This document shows, piece after piece, positions 22,056-30,337 of a DNA stretch of 40,987 nucleotides. Positions within the stretch are counted from its first letter, which is position 1; each line of letters begins with the position of its first letter. The stretch lies in assembly GCA_007117185.1 (NCBI GenBank), contig SKHA01000205.1, positions 1 to 40,987 of the forward strand, read 5' to 3'. The notes beneath the pieces were generated by a model. The model made no database searches, was not told where the DNA came from, and worked only from the letters and a program-made list of their open reading frames with translations. The translations under genes and the position numbers were made by a program. This DNA comes from Spirochaeta sp. (GTDB lineage: Bacteria > Spirochaetota > Spirochaetia > DSM-27196 > Alkalispirochaetaceae).

Positions 22056-23135
22056 ATGAGTGATGCTGCAGTTCAAAAGAACCGGGGGATACAAATCCTC
22101 CTTTCGGTTCTCAGCGCGATCGTGCTGATCGTGGTTTTTGCGTGGAGTTTCAATTTTATGCGTGCCGCTGCCGCGCCGCGTCTGGTCATCGCCCTGGTGG
22201 CGCTGGTCGTCGGGGTTGGCGGAATCTGGGCGCTCTTTCTGACGGCGGACCGCCTGGTGGGACAGTTGCCCGGTCGTGCCCGAGATATATTGAGACCCTA
22301 CGTATTTATCACGCCGGCGTTTCTGATCCTGCTGGTCTATATTATTTACCCTACCATCCGGACGATCTACATCAGCTTTTTTGATTTTACCCGCGGTGGC
22401 AGTCCGCAGAACTTCGGACTGCAGAACTACATCAGGGCATTCACCGACCCCGCTCTGTTGATCGCCCTGCGGAATAACCTGCTGTGGCTCATCTTTGTGC
22501 CCCTCTTTTCCGTTTCCATCGGGCTGGTGATCGCCGTCCTGGTGGACCGTATCAAGTGGGAAAAATACGCCAAGTCGCTGATCTTTCTGCCCATGGCGAT
22601 ATCATTCGTCGGCGCGTCGGTCATCTGGCGATTCATTTACTACCGGGCACCCTTCGGGGCGCAGATCGGCCTGCTCAACGCGATCGCCGTTGCCATGGGT
22701 AACGACCCGGTGGGGTGGCTCAGGCTGGAGCCCTGGAATAACTTCTTCCTGATAATAATCATGGTCTGGCTCCAGACCGGCTTTGCGATGGTTATCCTCT
22801 CCTCCGCCGTAAAGGGTGTTCCCTCCAGTCTGCTGGAAGCTGCACGTATCGACGGTGCCGGGGAATTTCGGATCTTTTTCCAGGTGATCATTCCCTTTGT
22901 GAGCGGGGCAATCCTCACCGTGACCACCACCATTGTGATCCTGGTTCTGAAAGTCTTCGATGTGGTCTTTGTCATGACCAGCGGACGTTTCAACACGGAA
23001 GTCGTGGCCAACATGATGTTCAACCAGATGTTCATCCAGGGGACTTACGGCCGTGGTGCCGCGCTGGCGGTAATCATCTTTATTGCGGTCACTCCGGTGA
23101 TGATTCACAACATTCGTAAACTGAACGAGGCCTAG
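22056..23135 (+). CDS. ABC sugar transporter permease 1 (MalF/AglF type)
   Basis: A 359-aa inner-membrane permease with about eight hydrophobic helices, two of them (about 15-70) before the conserved core. The cytoplasmic EAA loop reads LLEAARIDGAGEFRIFFQVIIP, the contact site for the ATPase. ATG 22056 has GGGGGA about 5 nt upstream; an in-frame start at 22035 lies in the attenuator region and is rejected. It pairs with the next gene to form the channel for the sugar delivered by the lipoprotein. No ATP-binding gene is in the operon. Confidence 0.9.
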   Translation: MSDAAVQKNRGIQILLSVLSAIVLIVVFAWSFNFMRAAAAPRLVIALVALVVGVGGIWALFLTADRLVGQLPGRARDILRPYVFITPAFLILLVYIIYPTIRTIYISFFDFTRGGSPQNFGLQNYIRAFTDPALLIALRNNLLWLIFVPLFSVSIGLVIAVLVDRIKWEKYAKSLIFLPMAISFVGASVIWRFIYYRAPFGAQIGLLNAIAVAMGNDPVGWLRLEPWNNFFLIIIMVWLQTGFAMVILSSAVKGVPSSLLEAARIDGAGEFRIFFQVIIPFVSGAILTVTTTIVILVLKVFDVVFVMTSGRFNTEVVANMMFNQMFIQGTYGRGAALAVIIFIAVTPVMIHNIRKLNEA

Positions 23136-23144
23136 GGAGTTCTT

Positions 23145-24032
23145 ATGGCAGATACAATGGTCTTCAACAAGAAAAAACTGCGACCCCAGGAGGTAACCGG
23201 ACGGGTTCTTCTGAACCTGGCGGTGATCCTCATTGTCATCATCTGGACGATACCCACCTTCGGACTGCTGGTCAGTTCGTTCCGGACACCCCAGGCGATC
23301 AATACCACCGGGTGGTGGACCGCGGTATTCCAGCCCTTCACCCAGGGGTTCTGGACGCTGGACAATTACATCTCCGTCATCACGGAAGATCAGATGGGCA
23401 CCGCGTTCATGAACAGCCTGCTGGTAACGATACCGGCTACCGTTATTCCCATCACCATCGCCGCGTTTGCAGCGTACGCTCTGGCCTGGATGCGTTTTCT
23501 CGGCCGTCGGCTGGTCTTTATCCTGGTGGTGGGCCTGATGGTGGTACCCCTGCAAACATCGCTGTTACCGCTGTTCCGCCTCTACAACGACACCGGCCTG
23601 GCCGGGACGTACCTGGGGATCTGGCTGGCCCATACCGGTTTCGGCTTACCCCTGGCGACGTACCTGTTGTACGGATATATCTCGCAGATTCCCCGAGACC
23701 TGATAGAAGCAGCCGAGGTTGACGGGACCACCCCGATGTCCAAGTTCATCTTTCTGGTGCTTCCCGTATCGGTGCCGGCAATCGCCTCCTTCGCCATCTT
23801 CCAGTTCCTGTGGGTCTGGAACGATCTGCTGGTAGCGTTGATCTTTCTGGGAACACGAGTGGACGTGGCGGTAGTGACCACGCGACTGTCGGAACTGGTT
23901 GGTTCCCGCGGGCAGGCGTGGTACGTGCTGACCTCCGGCGCGTTCCTGACGATGATCATGCCCCTGGCGGTGTTCTTTGGCCTGCAGCGCTACTTTGTCC
24001 GCGGCATGATGGCCGGCTCGGTAAAGGGCTGA
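23145..24032 (+). CDS. ABC sugar transporter permease 2 (MalG/AglG type)
   Basis: A 295-aa permease with six predicted helices and a canonical EAA loop, LIEAAEVDGTTPMSKFIFLVLP. The N-terminus is short, as in MalG. ATG 23145 follows the previous stop by 9 nt and has GGGAG 6 nt upstream, so translation is tightly linked. It forms a heterodimer with permease 1. The coding sequence ends directly before an inverted repeat that separates it from the phosphorylase gene. Confidence 0.9.
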   Translation: MADTMVFNKKKLRPQEVTGRVLLNLAVILIVIIWTIPTFGLLVSSFRTPQAINTTGWWTAVFQPFTQGFWTLDNYISVITEDQMGTAFMNSLLVTIPATVIPITIAAFAAYALAWMRFLGRRLVFILVVGLMVVPLQTSLLPLFRLYNDTGLAGTYLGIWLAHTGFGLPLATYLLYGYISQIPRDLIEAAEVDGTTPMSKFIFLVLPVSVPAIASFAIFQFLWVWNDLLVALIFLGTRVDVAVVTTRLSELVGSRGQAWYVLTSGAFLTMIMPLAVFFGLQRYFVRGMMAGSVKG

Positions 24033-24041
24033 TCCCCCGGC

Positions 24042-24077
24042 GGCACCCCCGCGTGCACCACTGCGCGTCGGGGTGCC
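24042..24077 (+). terminator. Long hairpin before the GH65 gene
   Basis: GGCACCCC (24042-24049) and GGGGTGCC (24070-24077) form an 8-bp stem, with further CG pairing possible inside. No U-tract follows. The right arm includes the in-frame GTG 24073, which argues for the later start at 24115. Probably an intra-operon expression modulator. Confidence 0.45.
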
Positions 24078-24114
24078 CTCAGCTTCTACCTCTGCCAACG
24101 GGAGCGCTTTAACA

Positions 24115-26484
24115 GTGAGACTTCGGGATAACCTCTACAGCGAGACTACCTGGGACATCTACGAGACCCGCTACGACCCTGATCAGATGATCACCAGCGG
24201 CAGTAACTTCATGATCGGCAACGGGTTTCTGGGATACCGGGGCACCTTTCCCGATGATCGTGCGGAGCAGTATGTGGGATGCATCGTCACCGACACCTGG
24301 GACAACGCCGACGGTGTCTGGTCCGAGCTGGTGAACGCTCCCAACGGGCTGTGGCTGCAGGTTCTCGCCGGGGAGGACGGTGGACCCCTTTGCTGGCGGG
24401 AAGCGTCCCCTGACACCTGGCGGCGAACGCTGGATTTCCGCTACGGCGTCTGGTGCGGCGAAGCTGCGTGGCCCGAAGCGGGGATCCACATGGTGGAAGA
24501 ACGCTTTGCCGGACGGGATGAGCTGCACCTGCTGGCAGCACGCACTCGCATCACCGCCTCCTCCCCGGTCAGGCTGGAGGTTCGCACCGGGATCGACGGC
24601 CAAAGCTGGAACCTCAACGGTGAGCATCTTCCGGAGCTTGTACTGCGTCACCACGAGGGCAGCGGTACCGTGGAGGCCGCCGGCAGAACCGGACAGCACC
24701 ACTACGACGTTGTGGTGGTACAGGGGGAGCGATTCTCTGTTGAGGGCCGTACCCCCGGGGAGGGCCGCGCACCGACCCCGGCAGCAGTGGTCGCCTCGGG
24801 ACGCCGCATTGAGAGCTCCCGGGTTATCTCGCTGCAGCCCGGCGAGACAGTGACCGTTGAGCGCTACGTGGGCGTTTTCACCACCAACGATCTGCGGGAG
24901 AGCGGAGATACCAGCGTCGAAGCAGTACGACATGCGGCGGCCGCCGTGGTGCAGCGCGCCCGGAACAGTACCTGGGACGCGCTGATTCAGGCCCACCGCG
25001 CCGCCTGGGACGGGCTCTGGCAGGACCTGGACGTCCAGATCGACGGGGATGAGCTGGCCCAGACGGTACTGCGGTATAACCTCTACCACAACGTAATTGC
25101 CACCCCGATCCACGCGGATCACCTTCCGGTTGGCGCTCGGGGGCTCTCGTGCCAGGCGTACCAGGGGGCGGCGTTCTGGGACCAGGAAGTGTACAACATG
25201 CCCCACTTCCTCTATACCCGCCCGGAGATCGCCCGCAATATTCTTACCTATCGTTACCGCACCCTCCCGGGGGCCCGGCAGAAGGCGCGGGATCTTGGCT
25301 ACCAGGGGGCGTTCTACGCCTGGGTCAGCGGCGACACCGGTCATGAGATCTGTCCGTCCTGGTTCTTCAAGGACGTTCTCTCGGGCCGGCCGATACGGAA
25401 TCACTTCAACGACTGGCAGATCCACATCTCCCCGGATATCGTCTGGGCGTTGGATCGCTACATCGAAGTGACCCAGGACCGCGCATTTCTGATCAGTTGT
25501 GGCGCCGAGATCGCCTTCGAGGTAGCCCGCTTTCTGGTGTCTCGTGTGCACTATCGTGTTGATCGGGAGTGCTACGAAGTGATCCGCGTCCTGGGGCCGG
25601 ACGAGTACCACGAGAATGTGGATAACAACTACTTCACCAACTGGCAGGTGCGCTACGCCTGCGCCGCTGCTGCACGGTGGTACCGGGAGCTTCACAGCAG
25701 CAACCCCGCCGAGCTCGCTGAGATCGCCCGGCGAATCAATCTTCACGAGAAGGAACCCGGGCAATGGGAGGACGTGGCAGAGCGCATCTTTGTTCCCACG
25801 CCGGATCCGCAGACGGGGCTGATCGAACAGTTCCAGGGGTTCTTCCAGCTGGAAGACATCTCGCCGGAGGACCTGAAAGAACGGTTGCTGGACCCGGGTG
25901 AGTACTGGGGATGGCCGAATGGGATCGCCGTGGCCACGCAGGTATCCAAACAGGCGGACGTCCTGCAGCTGATGGTGATGCACCCCCAGGCGGAGGAACT
26001 TGAGGTGATCAGGCGTAACTGGGAGTATTACGAGCCGCGGACGCAGCACGGGTCGTCTTTGAGTTACGCCGTCTACGCTACCAGCGCAGCACGCCTGGAG
26101 CTGCTCGAGGACGCGTATCGATACTTTCTCCGCTCCTGTACCGTCGACCTGTTCAACACCGGCAAGGCGATCTCCGGAGGTACCTTCATCGGTGGCATCC
26201 ACACTGCCGCGTGCGGGGTGGCCTGGCAGATCGCGGTGCAGGGGTTCGGCGGGGTTGCGGTCACCACCGACGGAATCTCTCTGGACCCGCACCTGCCCCC
26301 GGGCTGGGACCGGCTGACGTTTACCCTCCGCTGGCGAGGCGCCGCCGTTGATGTGACGATCACCCCTGCCGACATCACCGCGTCAAGTCGCAGAGAGAGC
26401 ACCACGGAGCTGCCGCTGCGGGTTGGTTCCGCCGGGTGGCGCCAGCTTCTCCCGGGTGAAATGGTGGTCATAGCGCGCGGATGA
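24115..26484 (+). CDS. GH65 disaccharide phosphorylase
   Basis: Predicted to cleave an alpha-glucosyl disaccharide with phosphate, yielding beta-glucose 1-phosphate and a free sugar. The length of 789 aa is normal. The general acid is Glu497 in GPDEYHENVDNNYFTN. The phosphate-site segments SKQADVLQLM and HGSSLSYAVYA, and the (alpha/alpha)6 barrel block WDQEVYNMPHFLYTRPEIARN, are all present. Whether it acts on maltose, trehalose, kojibiose, nigerose or another glucoside cannot be read from the sequence. GTG 24115 has GGGAG 10 nt upstream; GTG 24073 is the alternative start. It is the last gene of the ROK-regulated import operon. No beta-phosphoglucomutase is nearby. Confidence 0.9.
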   Translation: MRLRDNLYSETTWDIYETRYDPDQMITSGSNFMIGNGFLGYRGTFPDDRAEQYVGCIVTDTWDNADGVWSELVNAPNGLWLQVLAGEDGGPLCWREASPDTWRRTLDFRYGVWCGEAAWPEAGIHMVEERFAGRDELHLLAARTRITASSPVRLEVRTGIDGQSWNLNGEHLPELVLRHHEGSGTVEAAGRTGQHHYDVVVVQGERFSVEGRTPGEGRAPTPAAVVASGRRIESSRVISLQPGETVTVERYVGVFTTNDLRESGDTSVEAVRHAAAAVVQRARNSTWDALIQAHRAAWDGLWQDLDVQIDGDELAQTVLRYNLYHNVIATPIHADHLPVGARGLSCQAYQGAAFWDQEVYNMPHFLYTRPEIARNILTYRYRTLPGARQKARDLGYQGAFYAWVSGDTGHEICPSWFFKDVLSGRPIRNHFNDWQIHISPDIVWALDRYIEVTQDRAFLISCGAEIAFEVARFLVSRVHYRVDRECYEVIRVLGPDEYHENVDNNYFTNWQVRYACAAAARWYRELHSSNPAELAEIARRINLHEKEPGQWEDVAERIFVPTPDPQTGLIEQFQGFFQLEDISPEDLKERLLDPGEYWGWPNGIAVATQVSKQADVLQLMVMHPQAEELEVIRRNWEYYEPRTQHGSSLSYAVYATSAARLELLEDAYRYFLRSCTVDLFNTGKAISGGTFIGGIHTAACGVAWQIAVQGFGGVAVTTDGISLDPHLPPGWDRLTFTLRWRGAAVDVTITPADITASSRRESTTELPLRVGSAGWRQLLPGEMVVIARG

Positions 26485-26694
26485 CGTGGGGCGTATTGAA
26501 AAGCTTGTGTCACATTTCTACTTCAGCTCTCTGTCTGGAAGGGAGATAGCTATCGCATTCGTTCGCACCGACTCACAGCGGAACACAAGTTCCTGCAGGA
26601 CTGGAAAATTCGTCGCTATCGTGCCACAAGGTTTTCAATACTATCGACACAGACCTGGCTTGCCGAGTCCACCCGGGCGTCGTATGTTTCGTCC
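26485..26694. other. 210-nt AT-richer spacer, no recognisable gene
   Basis: Between the GH65 stop and crtI. Visibly lower in GC than its flanks. The only open frame (26486-26698) has no homology-like features and collides with the crtI promoter. I see no clear hairpin or T-run at the operon end. The crtI promoter lies at the right edge. Confidence 0.5.
26660..26688 (+). promoter_or_regulatory. Predicted promoter of the desaturase gene (leaderless)
   Basis: TTGCCG (26660-26665), 17-nt spacer, TATGTT (26683-26688), then 6 nt to ATG 26695. No Shine-Dalgarno. Transcription should begin at the A of ATG. Confidence 0.45.
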
Positions 26695-28209
26695 ATGAAA
26701 ACTGAACGGGACAGCCTGCCCCGGGTTGCAGTTGTCGGGGCCGGGCTCGGCGGGCTGGCTACGGCGATACGTCTGGGCAGCGCCGGCTATCCGGTGGAAC
26801 TCTACGAGAAACAGAGCGGCCCCGGGGGCAAGGCGTTCAGCGAGCAGATCGGGCGCTATCGTTTTGATACCGGACCAAGCCTGCTGACGATGCGTCACGT
26901 CTTTGAACGGCTGTTTGCCGACGCAGGCAGGCGTCTGGAAGACTATCTGACCCTAACCCCGCTGGATCCTATCTGCCGCTATTTCTGGCGGGACGGAACG
27001 CGTCTACAGACCTCATCGGATAGGGAGGCGATGGCACAGGAGTTCTACCGCGCCTGTGGCGAACCTCCGGAGCATTTGCACCGCTTCCTGGACTACTCCC
27101 GGCGCATCCACGACATCTCGGCGTGGCTCTTTCTGGAGAACAGCCTCCACGAGTGGAGTACGCTGACCAAACCGGGGTTTCTTGCGTCTCTGCTGCAACT
27201 CCATCGCATCGACCTGGGGCGCACCATGGCGAAAGCCAACGCCTCTTTCTTTGACCATCCCAAGCTGCAGCAGCTGTTCAACCGCTACGCCACGTACAAC
27301 GGATCCGACCCCTGGCAGACCCCGGCCACCCTGAACATCATACCCCATGTGGAGTACGGTCTGGGGGGCTGGGCGGTGACCGACGGGATCTACGCCATTC
27401 CCCGCGCCCTGGAACGCCTTGCCCGGGAGGTTGGGGTGCAGATCAACTACAACACCCCGGTGGATCGAATCCTCCTGGAAGAAAAAACCCGCCGCGTCCG
27501 GGGTGTCCTGGTGGCCGGTCAGGAGATTCCCGCTGAAGTGGTTGTCTCCAACGCCGACGTAACGCCGACCTACCGCCACCTGCTCCAGGATGCCCGTGCG
27601 CCCCAGCTCGCGCGGTATCAGAAGCTGGAACCATCCAGCTCCGGGGTGGTCTTCTACTGGGGGATCCGGCGTCGCTTTCCCGAGCTGGGGCTGCACAATA
27701 TCTTCTTCTCCGACGACTACCCCAATGAGTTTGCCGACATCTTCCAGCGGCATCGCTGTCCCGAGGACCCCACCATTTACGTGAACATCACCAGCCGGGA
27801 GGGGGCCCCCGGGGACGCCCCGGAAGATGGCGAGAACTGGTTCATCCTGGTAAACGCTCCCTGGGACAACGGCCAGGACTGGGAGGCCGAGGCGGCACGT
27901 ACCCGCGCAGCGGTGATCGGCCGCCTCAGCGCCGAGCTGGGTGAGGATCTGGAGTCACTGATCGAGGTGGAGTCCCGGCTTCTGCCACCGCAGATCGCAG
28001 AGCGGACCGATTCGTGGCGGGGCAGCCTGTACGGGATCTCCTCCAACAGCCCCATGGCGGCGTTTCGCCGACACCCCAACCGCAGTCGACGCTACCCCGG
28101 GCTCTATTTCGTCGGCGGTAGTGCCCATCCCGGTGGGGGCATGCCCCTGGTGGTGCTGGGCGCCCAGATCACCGCCGATCTGGTACAACGGTGGAATCGA
28201 CTCCGATAA
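26695..28209 (+). CDS. Phytoene-desaturase-family (CrtI/CrtN/CrtD-like) oxidoreductase
   Basis: A 504-aa FAD-dependent carotenoid desaturase or related isomerase/hydratase. The dinucleotide-binding motif VAVVGAGLGGLATAIRLG begins at residue 11. The family blocks RFDTGPSLLTM (near 60) and YFVGGSAHPGGGMPLVVLGA (near the C-terminus) are intact. It would act at the membrane on a C40 or C30 polyene. No phytoene synthase (crtB) or other carotenoid gene is in the window, so the exact substrate is open. It seems to be transcribed alone from a leaderless-type promoter, and ends 7 nt before the stop of the convergent HD-GYP gene. Confidence 0.88.
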   Translation: MKTERDSLPRVAVVGAGLGGLATAIRLGSAGYPVELYEKQSGPGGKAFSEQIGRYRFDTGPSLLTMRHVFERLFADAGRRLEDYLTLTPLDPICRYFWRDGTRLQTSSDREAMAQEFYRACGEPPEHLHRFLDYSRRIHDISAWLFLENSLHEWSTLTKPGFLASLLQLHRIDLGRTMAKANASFFDHPKLQQLFNRYATYNGSDPWQTPATLNIIPHVEYGLGGWAVTDGIYAIPRALERLAREVGVQINYNTPVDRILLEEKTRRVRGVLVAGQEIPAEVVVSNADVTPTYRHLLQDARAPQLARYQKLEPSSSGVVFYWGIRRRFPELGLHNIFFSDDYPNEFADIFQRHRCPEDPTIYVNITSREGAPGDAPEDGENWFILVNAPWDNGQDWEAEAARTRAAVIGRLSAELGEDLESLIEVESRLLPPQIAERTDSWRGSLYGISSNSPMAAFRRHPNRSRRYPGLYFVGGSAHPGGGMPLVVLGAQITADLVQRWNRLR

Positions 28210-28216
28210 GCGAGGG

Positions 28217-29452
28217 CTACTCCTCCCGGAGGTACTTGTCGGTGATGGTGCGGATGCTTGGCAGGATCTCAAAGAAGATGTCCAGCAGCTCCGGGTCAAA
28301 CTTGGTGCCCTGAAGACTGCGCAGCTCGTCAAGGGTCTCAGTCTCGCTCCATGGCTCTTTATAGACGCGCCGCGAGAGCAGTGCGTCGTACACGTCGGCG
28401 ATAGAGACAATCCGTCCGAAGATGGGAATCTCCTCGCCCTTCTTGCCGCGCCCGGCGGCGCCGTTGCCGTCTGCCGGCTCCAGGGGTTTACCCGTCTCGT
28501 AGTCCACCCAGCCAGGATACCCCGTGCCGTCCCAGTTCTCGTGGTGGTTGAGGGCGACGATCTGAGCCAGCTCGTCAAAGTTTGACTGACGGTTGCTGAA
28601 CAGCCGCGCTCCCTGCCAGGTGTGCTGCTGCATCACCAGGAACTCTTCTTCGGTGAAGCGCCCGGGCTTCTTCAGGATTGTATCCGAAACCGCCACCTTG
28701 CCCACGTCGTGAAGCATCGCCGCCATGCGTAGACTGTCCCGGGTACGGTCAATCTCGTCACGAGGAATACCGCGACGGGACGCCCAGGCGTCGTACAGCT
28801 CAACGCTGTACCCGGCAACGCGGTTGACGTGGGGGCCCGTCTCCTTGGGATCCCTGAGCTCTGCCATCCGGATCATTCGCAGCAGGATTGCCCTGGTCAT
28901 CTGGGCGCGTTGCAGGGCCACGGTAGCGTTGGAGGCGAAGTGCAGCACCAGCATCTCGTCGTCGTGGTTGAATGGATCGGTGTCTTCGCCCTCACCGCAC
29001 TTGTTGATCACCTGAATGACCCCGACAATGTCCCCGGTATTGGTCTTCAGCGGGACCGCCAGCATCGAGCTGCTGCGATATCCCGACAACCGGTCGTATG
29101 AGGAGTCAAAGCGGTAGGGCGTATCCTCGGGGATCTGGTACACGTCGTCGATGTTCACCGGCTCTCCGGTGACGGCGGCGTACCCAGAGACGGAGTCCGA
29201 GGTAAGGGGTACCGTGAAGATTTTGTAGATCAGCTTCTGGCCTGCGGGCAGAGCCGACTGGAGGGTGTCGTTCTGGGCATACTTGATCACCAGATGACCG
29301 TCCTGGACCACGTAGATCGACCCGGCGTCGGCACCGACCACCCTGCGCGCCTCCAGGAGGATGCGCTCCAGCAGGATGTCCTCGTCCTGAATCTTGTTTA
29401 ATTCCGAGTCAAGTGAGATGATGCTGCGAAGTTTGTCCAGTTCGTGTGACAT
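28217..29452 (-). CDS. GAF-HD-GYP phosphodiesterase
   Basis: A 411-aa cytoplasmic sensor-effector. The GAF domain spans about residues 20-182. The HD-GYP domain spans about 190-405, with HD at 248-249 (MLHDVGK), HHE at 303-305 and GYP at 311-313, so it should hydrolyse cyclic di-GMP (or cGAMP). Compared with the standard core, about 22 residues are inserted between GYP and the next block (TGKPLEPADGNGAAGRGKKG). The GAF domain lacks an obvious haem or cNMP signature, so the ligand is unknown. ATG 29452 has no clear Shine-Dalgarno. It is divergent from yidD, with start codons 46 nt apart. Confidence 0.92.
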   Translation of the reverse strand: MSHELDKLRSIISLDSELNKIQDEDILLERILLEARRVVGADAGSIYVVQDGHLVIKYAQNDTLQSALPAGQKLIYKIFTVPLTSDSVSGYAAVTGEPVNIDDVYQIPEDTPYRFDSSYDRLSGYRSSSMLAVPLKTNTGDIVGVIQVINKCGEGEDTDPFNHDDEMLVLHFASNATVALQRAQMTRAILLRMIRMAELRDPKETGPHVNRVAGYSVELYDAWASRRGIPRDEIDRTRDSLRMAAMLHDVGKVAVSDTILKKPGRFTEEEFLVMQQHTWQGARLFSNRQSNFDELAQIVALNHHENWDGTGYPGWVDYETGKPLEPADGNGAAGRGKKGEEIPIFGRIVSIADVYDALLSRRVYKEPWSETETLDELRSLQGTKFDPELLDIFFEILPSIRTITDKYLREE

Positions 29453-29498
29453 ATCGTTGCGTACTGAACAGCATATCCATCTGCCGGGAGTATGTCCA

Positions 29499-29780
29499 AT
29501 GAATCCGCTGCGGATTCTCGTTACCGTTCCAATTCGCCTGTATCAATGGGTTATATCGCCGCTCTTTCCTTCCAGTTGCAACTACTTCCCCACGTGCTCG
29601 GAGTACACAAGGCTGGCAATCCTGAAATTCGGGGTATTTCGTGGAGTGGTTATGGGACTTATGCGGGTGGGGCGCTGCTCCGCGCGATTTCACGGTGGCC
29701 ACGACCCGGTGCCGGAGCAGTTTGAGCTGCCGGCTTTGCGGTCAGAGTATCGCCAGCGATCGGTACGCCGCCGGCGATAG
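29499..29780 (+). CDS. yidD: Membrane protein insertion efficiency factor
   Basis: A 93-aa peripheral membrane protein assisting YidC-dependent insertion. The YidD core is clear: RLYQWVISPLFPSSCNYFPTCSEY and a following GVVMGLMRVGRCSARFHGGHDPVP. An amphipathic N-terminal helix precedes it. ATG 29499 has GGGAG 8 nt upstream; the frame extends upstream to 29394, but that overlaps the divergent gene. In most bacteria yidD sits with rpmH, rnpA and yidC; here it is isolated next to rpmB and rpmG. The stop overlaps a hairpin. Confidence 0.92.
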   Translation: MNPLRILVTVPIRLYQWVISPLFPSSCNYFPTCSEYTRLAILKFGVFRGVVMGLMRVGRCSARFHGGHDPVPEQFELPALRSEYRQRSVRRRR

Positions 29781-29799
29781 GGTGCCTGCCCGGCACCCT
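29779..29799. terminator. Hairpin between convergent yidD and rpmB
   Basis: AGGGTGCC (29779-29786), 5-nt loop, GGCACCCT (29792-29799): a perfect 8-bp stem overlapping the yidD stop and 9 nt from the rpmB stop. No U-tract on either side. Probably serves both transcripts. Confidence 0.5.
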
Positions 29800-29808
29800 C
29801 GGGTCAGC

Positions 29809-30048
29809 TCAGGTGACGTCCTTGAGCTGCAGCCCTTCCTTGCGGAGATACGGCAGCAGGCCGATCTTGCTGATGGTGCGCAGCGCCCGGGTACTGACCT
29901 TGACGCGGACGAAGCGGCTGAGTTCCGGCACAAACAGACGCTTGTTCTGAATGTTTGGACGCTGCCAGCGGCGTGTCTTGTTGTGCGCGTGGGAAACGTT
30001 GTTGCCCGCCATGGGCTTTTTGCCTGAAATGGCACATCGACGACTCAT
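29809..30048 (-). CDS. rpmB: 50S ribosomal protein L28
   Basis: A 79-aa basic ribosomal protein; SRRCAISGKKPMAGNNVSHAH at the N-terminus is the L28 signature, and the rest follows the family (RVKVSTRALRTISKIGL). It has a single cysteine, so it is the zinc-free form. ATG 30048 has GAGGAG 7 nt upstream. It lies 13 nt after rpmG on the same strand, forming a two-gene ribosomal operon. Confidence 0.96.
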   Translation of the reverse strand: MSRRCAISGKKPMAGNNVSHAHNKTRRWQRPNIQNKRLFVPELSRFVRVKVSTRALRTISKIGLLPYLRKEGLQLKDVT

Positions 30049-30061
30049 GGGATACTCCTCC

Positions 30062-30235
30062 TCAGACCTTACCCGATTCCTTGAAGAGAACGTGCTTCTG
30101 CACGAAGGGATCGTATTTCATGAACTCCATCTTGTTGGGAGTATTCCGCTTGTTCTTCACAGTATAATAGCAGTATCCGCTCTCGGTGCTCTTCAGACGC
30201 ACCCGGACCAGATTGCCCTTCTTCGGTTTGGCCAC
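30062..30235 (-). CDS. rpmG: 50S ribosomal protein L33
   Basis: A 57-aa protein beginning MAKPKKGNLVRVRLKSTES and ending HVLFKESGKV, the L33 pattern. The second half reads MKYDPFVQKH where zinc-binding forms have CPxC, so this is the cysteine-poor, zinc-independent type. The start is GTG 30235 with AGAGGAG 7 nt upstream. It is too short to be obvious by length alone but is unambiguous by sequence, and is the first gene of the operon with rpmB. Confidence 0.95.
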   Translation of the reverse strand: MAKPKKGNLVRVRLKSTESGYCYYTVKNKRNTPNKMEFMKYDPFVQKHVLFKESGKV

Positions 30236-30268
30236 TGTTCAACTCCTCTGATCGATTCGGGACCACAA

Positions 30269-30298
30269 TGAATAGCACAACCCGGCAGGGGTGGTCAA
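30269..30298 (-). promoter_or_regulatory. Predicted promoter of rpmG-rpmB
   Basis: On the minus strand: TTGACC (30298-30293), 18-nt spacer, TATTCA (30274-30269) preceded by TGC (extended -10). The leader is about 27 nt and contains the Shine-Dalgarno. Confidence 0.45.
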
Positions 30299-30337
30299 GT
30301 ACCGGGAACGCAGGGGGTGCGGGATGACGCGCCAGGA

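Noticed and set aside
24109..26292. Minus-strand open frame of 727 codons
   Set aside because: Antisense to GH65 with its intact catalytic motifs; no signal, motif or ribosome-binding site.
26486..26698. Possible 70-aa gene after GH65
   Set aside because: No ribosome-binding site, no recognisable fold, and it runs through the crtI promoter.
30069..30278. 69-codon minus-strand frame
   Set aside because: It is in a different frame from rpmG, whose 57 codons give an unmistakable L33.
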